DNA from: Salinirussus salinus
Lineage (GTDB): Archaea; Halobacteriota; Halobacteria; Halobacteriales; Haloarculaceae
DNA: 64,000 bases
NCBI RefSeq assembly: GCF_009831455.1
Contig: NZ_WOWO01000004.1
Coordinates: forward strand, 620,001 to 684,000
Direction of reading: 5' to 3'
The notes beneath the pieces were generated by a model. That model saw nothing but the letters and a program-made list of their open reading frames with translations, made no database searches and was not told where the DNA came from. The position numbers and the translations under genes are program-made. Below, piece after piece: positions 51,604 through 57,908 of this stretch; position 1 is the stretch's first letter; the number at the start of each line of letters is the position of its first letter.

Positions 51604-52173
51604 ATGGACCGCCCCCACGTCGTCGCGATAAGCGGGAGCCGTCGGTCGGGAAGCTACACCCGCCGGAGTCTCCGGCTCGCGCTCGAGGCCGCGGCCGACG
51701 CCGGCGCCCGGACCGACCTGCTCGACCTCCGCGAGCTCGACCTGCCGCCGTTCGACCCGGACGCCGCCGAACCCGACCGGGTGCGGACGCTCAAGCGACG
51801 CGTGCGCGAGGCCGACGGCGCCCTCTTGGGCACGCCCGTCTATCACGGCTCCTACGCCTCGACGCTGAAGGACGCGCTCGACTACTGTGGCCGCGACGAG
51901 TTCCGGGACACGACCGTCGGCCTGCTCGCGGTCGCGGGCGGGGGCAGCTACGCCAGCACGCTCGACCACCTCCGGGTCGTGGTCCGGACGGTCCACGGCT
52001 GGACGGTCCCACACCAGGTCGGCATCCGCAACGCCGCCGACTACTTCGAGGGCGAGGAGCTGGTCGACGACGGGCTGGCCCGGCGCGTGGAACGACTCGG
52101 GCGGGAAGTCGCCGCCAACGCCGATGTCGAGCCCGCGGCTCGGACCGAGGTACACGCTCCGGGGGAGCGGTAG
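51604..52173 (+). CDS. NAD(P)H-dependent FMN reductase
   Basis: This flavodoxin-fold protein of 189 residues has the phosphate loop SGSRRSGSYTRRSL (about 10-23) and GTPVYHGSYASTLKDALDY (about 77-95), typical of the NADPH-dependent FMN reductase family. It would reduce FMN, quinones or azo compounds with NAD(P)H. The ATG at 51604 places the loop at the usual distance. It shares orientation with the R2lox gene. Confidence 0.88.
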   Translation: MDRPHVVAISGSRRSGSYTRRSLRLALEAAADAGARTDLLDLRELDLPPFDPDAAEPDRVRTLKRRVREADGALLGTPVYHGSYASTLKDALDYCGRDEFRDTTVGLLAVAGGGSYASTLDHLRVVVRTVHGWTVPHQVGIRNAADYFEGEELVDDGLARRVERLGREVAANADVEPAARTEVHAPGER

Positions 52174-52208
52174 CCCCGCGCTGCGGGGCGCCGCCCTCCG
52201 TTCCGTGC

Positions 52209-53693
52209 TCAGTCGTCGGTCGGCGCGCTCTCGGTACCGACCTCGCCGGCGTCGGCGTTTGCCTCCGTGAGGTCGCCTTCCCGCCAGGTGCCGCGACGGT
52301 ACCACGCGTAGGCGAGCGTCGCCCCGACGACGTTGGAGACGGCGAAGGCGACCCAGATACCCGTCTCGCCCAGCGGGGTCGCGGCGACCCACGCGACCGG
52401 GAACCGGACGACGCCGAGCGTGGCTACGGAGATGGCCGCCGCCGTGAGCGTCTTGCCGGCGCCCCGGAAGCTGCCCGTGTAGGCCCGCATGATGCCGATG
52501 AACCCGAAGGTCAGCGCGACGACCCGGAGAAAGGCCGTGCCGACCTCGACCACCCGGTCGGCGTTCTCCTGCCCGGCGCCGACGAACACCGAGACGACCG
52601 GCTCGGGGACCAGGAAGACGAGGATCCCCCCCAGCGTGAGCACGCCGAACAGCACCTTCGCGGCGAGGGTCGCGGCTCGCTCCGCGCGGTCGGGCTTGCC
52701 GGCGCCCATGTTCTGGCCGGTCATCGTCTCGACGCCGCGGGCGACGGCGATCGCCGGGAGGAAGACCACCGAGAAGACGCGGGTCCCGATGCCGTAGGCG
52801 GCGACGACGGGGTCCGGGAACATCGCGACGATGAACAGCAGGAGGTTCATCGACAGCGCGCGCCCGGTCCCCTCGACCGAGGCCGGCACGCCGATCCGGG
52901 CCAGTCGCCGGAGGTAGTCGAGGTCGGGCACCATGTCGCGGAGGCGGATCCGGACCCCGCGCGTCCCGCGGAACATGACCGCGAGACCGACGACCAGCGC
53001 GAGCCCGCGCGAGAACACGGTCGCGACGGCGGCCCCCTGGATCCCGAGTTCGGGGAAGGAGACGGTGCCGACAAGCGGTGCGTTCTCGACGACCGTCCAC
53101 CCGAAGATCAGGAACGGGTCGATGACGATGTTGAGCACGACCGACCCGAACATGACGAGCATCGGCGTTATCGTGTCGCCGTAGCCCCGCATGAGCGCGA
53201 CGAAGACGAAAAAGCCGAACATGAAGACGAGCCCGAGCGAGATGACCTCCATGTAGCTGGCGGCTCTGGGCAACACGTCGGGCGAGGCGCCCATCAGCTC
53301 GAGGAACCGCTCGACGACGAAGTAGCCGCCGGCGCCGAGCAACACGGACCCGATGACCGCGAACGCGACGGTCTGCGAGGCGGCGTACTCGGCCTGGCGC
53401 TCGTCGTCGGCCCCGGTGTACTGGGCGACGAGGACGCTCCCGGCGACGGAGACCCCCATCCCCAGCGAGATGAGCAGGAAAACCATCGGGAACGCGAAGC
53501 TGATCGCCGCCAGCGCGTCGGTGCTGTACTGGCCCAGCCAGAACGTATCGGCGAGGTTGTACGCGGTCTGGAAGAGGTTCGTCACGACGATCGGCATCGA
53601 GAGGAAAAACAGCGGCTTCCCGATCCCCCCGGACGTGAGGTCGAACTCCTCGCGGCCCCGGAAAAGCGACCGGACGCGGCTCCACGGGCCCAT
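52209..53693 (-). CDS. MATE-family efflux transporter
   Basis: This 494-residue protein has 12 predicted helices in two six-helix halves and the MATE/MatE pattern LSMPIVVTNLFQTAYNLADTFWLGQYS near the N-terminus and TGQNMGAGKPDRAERAA at the mid-loop. It exports drugs or metabolites in exchange for Na+ or H+. The ATG at 53693 overlaps the TetR stop by one base (TGATG), so it is translated from the TetR transcript. The regulation and operon layout are those of a classical TetR-repressed efflux system. Confidence 0.9.
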   Translation of the reverse strand: MGPWSRVRSLFRGREEFDLTSGGIGKPLFFLSMPIVVTNLFQTAYNLADTFWLGQYSTDALAAISFAFPMVFLLISLGMGVSVAGSVLVAQYTGADDERQAEYAASQTVAFAVIGSVLLGAGGYFVVERFLELMGASPDVLPRAASYMEVISLGLVFMFGFFVFVALMRGYGDTITPMLVMFGSVVLNIVIDPFLIFGWTVVENAPLVGTVSFPELGIQGAAVATVFSRGLALVVGLAVMFRGTRGVRIRLRDMVPDLDYLRRLARIGVPASVEGTGRALSMNLLLFIVAMFPDPVVAAYGIGTRVFSVVFLPAIAVARGVETMTGQNMGAGKPDRAERAATLAAKVLFGVLTLGGILVFLVPEPVVSVFVGAGQENADRVVEVGTAFLRVVALTFGFIGIMRAYTGSFRGAGKTLTAAAISVATLGVVRFPVAWVAATPLGETGIWVAFAVSNVVGATLAYAWYRRGTWREGDLTEANADAGEVGTESAPTDD

Positions 53694-54298
53694 CAGCGAC
53701 CCGCCTCCGTCGCCGCGGAGCGGGCGCCGTCCGTCGACAGTAGCTCGACGTACTCCTCCACCGCGCGGTAGCGCTCGTCGGCCGGCCGGTCGGCCACGAC
53801 GCCGCGCGCCCGCGCTCCCTCGACCAGTGTGGCGAGTCGCTTTGCCGCACGACCCGGGTCGACCGCGTCGTCGAATTCGCCGCACTCGATGCCGTCCTCG
53901 ACGACCGCCTCGAGCCGGTCGACGAGGAACTCGTCGAACCGCCGGAGGTGGTGACGGACGGTCTCGTCGTACGGCGCCTGCGCCCGGACCTCGAGCAGGG
54001 CGGTTCCGAACCCGGGACCGGCGTGGGCCCCGTCGTCGAGCACCAGCTCGAGAAGCGAGTGAAGCCGCTCGCGTCCGGGCGTGCCGTCGACCGAGCTGGC
54101 CGCCTCCGTGTACCGCTCGTAGAGGTAATCGAGAAACGCCGCGAACAGTTCGTCCTTGCCGTGGTAGTGGTAGTGGATCGTGGCTTTACTCCTGTCCGAC
54201 TCCGCGGCGATGTGTCTGAGGGTAAGGTCAGCGTATCCGTGCCTGCAGAGCGCCCGGTGGGTCGCCGCGAGGAGCTCGTCGGCTGGCTCGTCGCTCAT
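53693..54298 (-). CDS. TetR-family transcriptional repressor (TetR-1)
   Basis: This 201-residue protein has an N-terminal TetR HTH (about 8-55: ATHRALCRHGYADLTLRHIAAESDRSKATIHYHYHGKDEL) and a helical ligand-binding domain. It is the first gene of an operon with the MATE pump and probably represses it. Its operator is a perfect 14-bp palindrome (54315-54328) 17 bp before the ATG. The HTH is closely similar to that of TetR-2 (55573-56178), including the GYADLT and IHYHY segments, so the two may bind the same sites. Confidence 0.92.
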   Translation of the reverse strand: MSDEPADELLAATHRALCRHGYADLTLRHIAAESDRSKATIHYHYHGKDELFAAFLDYLYERYTEAASSVDGTPGRERLHSLLELVLDDGAHAGPGFGTALLEVRAQAPYDETVRHHLRRFDEFLVDRLEAVVEDGIECGEFDDAVDPGRAAKRLATLVEGARARGVVADRPADERYRAVEEYVELLSTDGARSAATEAGR

Positions 54299-54312
54299 TC
54301 CGGTCGCCCAAC

Positions 54313-54343
54313 TTACTAACTAGTTAGTCAAATATCTTTGGAA
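54313..54343 (-). promoter_or_regulatory. TetR operator A, promoter of tetR-MATE operon
   Basis: The core actaactagttagt (54315-54328) is a perfect 14-bp palindrome. It sits between the TetR-1 ATG (54298) and a TATA-like atattt (plus 54330-54336 read on minus). The 31-bp stretch matches operator B (55458-55488) at 25 of 31 positions, by hand count. The position would let a bound TetR dimer block initiation. Confidence 0.7.
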
Positions 54344-54380
54344 CTCCAGTCGCTCCGGCGGGGCCCGTAGCCGGCGTGGC

Positions 54381-55244
54381 TCACTTCGCGGTCTCGACTT
54401 CCAGCCACGGCACCTCGACGAGCGGCGGGATGTGGGTCTCGATGTGGTGTTCCCACACCCCCTCTTCGCCGAAGGCCTCGCCGTGGTCGGCGGTGACGAC
54501 GACCCGCCCGTCGAGCTCCGGAACCAGCTCCGCGACGGCCTCGAGCACGATGCGGAGGTTCTCCTCGTAGAGCTCCATGGCGGCCTCGCGGGTGCCGTTT
54601 CGGACCACGGCAAGGGGGTCGAGTTCGAGCCACAGTCCCGATTTCTGGACCAGCTGGCTCCCCTCGAGGAGGCGCTCGACTCTCGGCCGGACCCGGTCGG
54701 CCAGCCTCGTGAGGAGCCCGCCGGTCGACCCGTCGTCGGCCTCCCCCTGCTTTCGGATCCCGCTCTGGATCCGTCTGAGCTTCTGCCCGCTCCCGCGGGA
54801 GAGATACGGCGCGTGTGGCTGCATGTAGTGGACGACCGTGCGGTCGGCCCGGTCGACGATGTCCTCGTGTCCCCGGAGCGACGACGCGAGACTCCCCGGC
54901 GGGACCGTCCCGAGTTCGTCGTCCCAGCCGTGGTCCCACACGTCGACGACCTCGTCGATGTGCTCGTTGGCGGTCCACTCGTAATCGCAGCTGGCTCCCC
55001 ACTTCAGTTCGTCGAGCGCGATCCCGAGGTCGTTGATGAAGGGGTTCCCGGACAGGTAGGCGATGTCGTGACTCCCGGTGAACGTCCGGGAGGCCCACTC
55101 CGGCGTCGACGACCCGATGCTGCGCCGCTTCTCGAGCGTCCCCGCGAGGTAGTCGTCGTAGAGCCGGCTGAACACGTCGTAGCGACACGCGTCGAGCACG
55201 AGACAGTAGTCCCACTCGGATTCGAGAAACCGGTGCTCTTCCAT
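54381..55244 (-). CDS. Alkaline-phosphatase-superfamily (sulfatase-like) protein
   Basis: This 287-residue protein has an N-terminal metal-site strand WDYCLVLDACRYDVF (about 10-25), a nucleophile-region candidate STPEWASRTFTG (about 46-57), HYMQPHAPYL and VVVTADHGEAFGEEG, the second metal site. The fold includes sulfatases, phosphatases and phosphoglycerol transferases; the substrate is unknown. Similar haloarchaeal proteins lie in surface-polysaccharide clusters. ATG 55244 has a ggaggaggagg run nearby. A longer frame runs to GTG 55457, but that codon touches operator B and probably lies upstream of transcription start; GTG 55268 is another option. Confidence 0.72.
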   Translation of the reverse strand: MEEHRFLESEWDYCLVLDACRYDVFSRLYDDYLAGTLEKRRSIGSSTPEWASRTFTGSHDIAYLSGNPFINDLGIALDELKWGASCDYEWTANEHIDEVVDVWDHGWDDELGTVPPGSLASSLRGHEDIVDRADRTVVHYMQPHAPYLSRGSGQKLRRIQSGIRKQGEADDGSTGGLLTRLADRVRPRVERLLEGSQLVQKSGLWLELDPLAVVRNGTREAAMELYEENLRIVLEAVAELVPELDGRVVVTADHGEAFGEEGVWEHHIETHIPPLVEVPWLEVETAK

Positions 55245-55457
55245 CCGCTCAGCCTCCTCCTCCGACACCGGTCGGCTCCGACGCCCGTCCCGACCACGGG
55301 ATGTCGGGACGACACCGCGGTCTAACCGACTGCCGGTCCGATACTCCCCGCTCCGCTGCTGCCGTCCTGTTCTGACCCATTGGTACTGGTTTGTCGCGAC
55401 CGGCTTGAATGCCCGGGTACGTGCCGGTCGTCGCTGGTGTGTGTTGCAATACCACAC

Positions 55458-55488
55458 TTACTGACCAGTTAGACAAAAGGCTTTGGAA
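55458..55488 (-). promoter_or_regulatory. TetR operator B, promoter of the phosphatase-like gene
   Basis: This 31-bp segment matches operator A, with the core actgaccagttaga and the flank caaa..ctttggaa. By hand count 25 of 31 bases agree. It would drive the leftward phosphatase-like gene and suggests shared control with the tetR-MATE operon. The TetR-2 gene starts 85 bp to the right, so autoregulation of TetR-2 is also possible. Confidence 0.65.
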
Positions 55489-55572
55489 ACGGCGACGGAC
55501 GCGGGCTGAGACTGGCGGCCCCCGGCGACCCGGGCAAAACCCATATTTACCACACCCTGCAGGTGCGTAGTA

Positions 55573-56178
55573 ATGGCCGACCCGCCGGACCGCTCGTTCT
55601 CGGACGCCGAGGAGGAGATCATGCAGGCGACCTACCGCGCGCTCAGCGAACACGGCTACGCCGACCTCACGGTCAAACGGATCGCCGCGGAGTACGGCAA
55701 ATCGACTGCCGCCATCCACTACCACTACGACACGAAAGACGACCTGCTGGCGGCGTTTCTCGACTTCCTTCTCGACCAGTTCACCGACGCGGTCCACGAG
55801 GTCGAGACGACCGACCCCGAGCGGCGCCTCGACCTCCTGCTCGACAGGCTGCTCGTCGACCCCGAGGACCACCGCGACCTGCTGGTGGCCACGCTGGAGA
55901 TGCGGAGCCAGGCGCCGTACAAGGGGGCGTTCGCCGAGCGGTTCCAGCAGAACGACGAGTACGTCCGGTACCTGCTCCGGACGGTCATCGACCACGGAAG
56001 CGGGGAGGGAGTGTTCCGGGAGGACGCCGACGCGGAACACGCCGCCCGCGCGCTCATGACGGTGGTCGACGGGGCCCGGACCCGGGCGGTCGTCCTGGAC
56101 GACACCGACGCCCTCGCGACCGCCAGACGGACGGCGGCGGAGTACGTCTCCGCCGTGCTGGTCGCCGACGACGACTGA
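55573..56178 (+). CDS. TetR-family transcriptional repressor (TetR-2)
   Basis: This 201-residue TetR regulator is a paralogue of TetR-1: AT[YH]RAL..HGYADLT..RIAAE....AAIHYHY.[TG]KD.LLAAFLD aligns over the whole HTH. A leaderless promoter is likely, with catatttacc (about 55546-55555) some 20 bp before the ATG. It is divergent from the phosphatase-like gene. The ligand is unknown. It is not followed by an efflux gene, unlike TetR-1. Confidence 0.9.
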   Translation: MADPPDRSFSDAEEEIMQATYRALSEHGYADLTVKRIAAEYGKSTAAIHYHYDTKDDLLAAFLDFLLDQFTDAVHEVETTDPERRLDLLLDRLLVDPEDHRDLLVATLEMRSQAPYKGAFAERFQQNDEYVRYLLRTVIDHGSGEGVFREDADAEHAARALMTVVDGARTRAVVLDDTDALATARRTAAEYVSAVLVADDD

Positions 56179-56335
56179 TACGGGCTGCTGTACGTCATCA
56201 CCACATCGACCGACGTCGGGCGGTCGTCGCGGGAAACAGCTGGGGCAATCCGTATGAGGCGGCCCGCTGGAAGCTGTGTACGGCGTCCGCGGACGGCCCC
56301 CACCGGCGCCATCCGAAGGTGTCGGCGCCGGAGCC

Positions 56336-56515
56336 TCACTCCCCGGACGTTCGGACTTCGGTGACGACCACGTCCCAGTCCGGGCGGTCGCCGCCGGCGT
56401 GACACGACCACCCGCCCTCGACGTCGACGCCGTTCGCGTCGGCGCGCCCGAGGAGTTCCTCCAGTTCGGCGTTCAGTTCCGCCCCGGATGCCGGCGACCA
56501 CTCCCCGTCGGTCAT
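56336..56515 (-). CDS. 59-residue protein coupled to HalOD1
   Basis: This short frame begins MTDGEWSPASGAELNAELE and ends VVVTEVRTSGE. Its ATG overlaps the HalOD1 stop (ATGA), implying translational coupling. The centre reads LLGRADANGVDVEGGWSCHAGG followed by DRPDWDVVV, a pattern I recognise from small haloarchaeal proteins with conserved Trp, Cys and PDW residues, though the exact family is unclear. It probably works with HalOD1. Only 59 residues, so easily missed by length filters. Confidence 0.7.
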   Translation of the reverse strand: MTDGEWSPASGAELNAELEELLGRADANGVDVEGGWSCHAGGDRPDWDVVVTEVRTSGE

Positions 56516-56865
56516 CCGGCGTTGACTCCCTCACTCCGGACGCCGACCCGCTCGTCGGAGGTCACTGTCACCGCCCCGTGAGTGTCGACGCTCACCGTCC
56601 GGCGTTCGAGCGACAGCGTGACCTGGACGCTGCTGCCCGCCATCGCGCTCCGGGGGCGCCCGAGCGCGTCGAGCGCGTCGGCGTCGACCACAGCCCCGAG
56701 CGGCTCTATCTCCTCCGGGTCGATCCCGGTCGCCGCCGACACCGCCGCGACGACGGCCATGCTCGCGGGGGTCGTGTCCTGGTCGTACTCGAACCGGGTC
56801 ACCTCGGGCTCCCAGTCGGGTGTTACCTGTTCCAACTCGACGCCGGCTCGCGTTACCGTACTCAT
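56512..56865 (-). CDS. HalOD1 output-domain protein
   Basis: This 117-residue protein contains the haloarchaeal HalOD1 output domain (about 28-100), visible in FEYDQDTTPASMAVVAAVSAATGIDPEEIEPLGAVVDADALDAL and the strands SVQVTLSLERRTVSVDTHGAVTV. HalOD1 domains are presumed signalling outputs and often occur alone or at the C-terminus of response regulators. A tatatat-type box near 56922-56930 lies 60 bp upstream. It overlaps the 59-residue gene by 4 bp and lies downstream of an HTH-10 regulator on the same strand. Confidence 0.85.
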   Translation of the reverse strand: MSTVTRAGVELEQVTPDWEPEVTRFEYDQDTTPASMAVVAAVSAATGIDPEEIEPLGAVVDADALDALGRPRSAMAGSSVQVTLSLERRTVSVDTHGAVTVTSDERVGVRSEGVNAG

Positions 56866-56951
56866 CTACTCGAACAGAGCGGACACGGCAGATTCAACTC
56901 CTGCACTTACTATACAGCAGATATATACCGGTGCCGGGAAGCGGGCCGCGG

Positions 56952-57593
56952 CTACTCCTGTACGAGCGTCGCGGCGATCAGCCGCCGGTGGCCGCGTCTG
57001 AGCCGGGAGGACAGCGACTGCTGGGTGATCCCGAGCGCGTCGGCGACCGCTTCCAGCGAGGTTGCGCGCGGCGAGTCGAAGTACCCCCGTTCGTAGGCCG
57101 CCACCAGTGCCTCGCGCTGTTTGTCGGTCAGCTCGTACCCCTCGCCCTGTATCGGAAGCAGCGCGTGAACGGCGGTGATGTGGATCGGGATGTCGTGTTC
57201 CTGGCAGTAGCTCCGGAACTCGCCTATCTCCTCGTGGCCCTCGCCGCGGACCTCGAAGGTCCACCCCTCGCTGGTCCCCGTTGCCGAGAGCACGACGAGC
57301 CGGGCCTCCGAGAGGGCGCTCAGGATGCCCACGTACTCCCGGTCCCAGGCGGCGCGCATGAGGTACTCGTCCTCGAGGCTGTCGACGAGCCCGACCTCTC
57401 TCACGCCGGCGTGGCTCTCGAAGGCGGCCTCGATGTCCGTCATCTCCTCGCCGCGGACCCAGAAGTAGGGGACGATGAGGGCGTCGTGGGGAACGAGCCG
57501 CTCCAGTTCGACTGTCGCTCCCGGCAGGTTCTCGAAGATAGTCCCGAGGGGAAACGCCTCGGCCGGGCTCGTGAACTCCAGGACGGTGGCCAT
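56952..57593 (-). CDS. Bacterio-opsin-activator-type HTH-10 regulator
   Basis: This 213-residue protein has an N-terminal Bat-like sensor region (about 1-150: MATVLEFTSPAEAFPLGTIFENLPGATVELERLVP) and a C-terminal HTH-10 (about 153-210: ELTDKQREALVAAYERGYFDSPRATSLEAVADALGITQQSLSSRL). It probably controls transcription, perhaps of the divergent P-type ATPase or the downstream HalOD1 gene. A TATA-like gaattttcc sits about 30 bp before the ATG on the minus strand. Compact, unlike the PAS-rich Bat protein at 18.9 kb. Confidence 0.9.
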   Translation of the reverse strand: MATVLEFTSPAEAFPLGTIFENLPGATVELERLVPHDALIVPYFWVRGEEMTDIEAAFESHAGVREVGLVDSLEDEYLMRAAWDREYVGILSALSEARLVVLSATGTSEGWTFEVRGEGHEEIGEFRSYCQEHDIPIHITAVHALLPIQGEGYELTDKQREALVAAYERGYFDSPRATSLEAVADALGITQQSLSSRLRRGHRRLIAATLVQE

Positions 57594-57908
57594 ACCGTGG
57601 GTTCCGGGGGCCGGCGGAAAATTCCCCTGCGTGACCTACCAGGCTCGGGCTGGGAGCCGCTCACGCGTCCCGGTCCAGAACCCCCCGGCGACGGTCGGGT
57701 GTGGCTGTCCGGCGCCCGTACTGACGGTTGAGCTGAGCAGCCGGAGCGACCCCCGAGCTGAAGAGGACCGTCTCCGGGAGCCGGAAACCGCGTCTCGACC
57801 CTGATCCCGGATGCAAAACACCCTCGAGTCGGCGTATAGCGGGCCAGCTATCCACACAGTACTGGCCACTGGCTACTAAGTTCTCACCTGGCGTACCTCC
57901 GGTATCCG
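57594..57908. other. Divergent intergenic region, no gene seen
   Basis: This 315-bp gap separates the leftward HTH-10 gene and the rightward P-type ATPase. It contains the HTH-10 promoter near 57620-57630 and an irregular palindrome around cagtactggccactgg (57859-57874) upstream of the ATPase. No coding frame or RNA gene is evident. Confidence 0.4.

Noticed and set aside
51240-53771. 843-codon plus-strand frame opposite the MATE gene and overlapping R2lox and the FMN reductase
   Set aside because: It covers well-recognised genes; its translation is Arg/Asp-rich and not protein-like.
55245-55457. Upstream extension of the phosphatase-like gene to GTG 55457
   Set aside because: That codon directly abuts the operator-promoter element and probably lies upstream of transcription start; the extra 71 residues are Arg/Gly-rich and unlike the acidic proteome.
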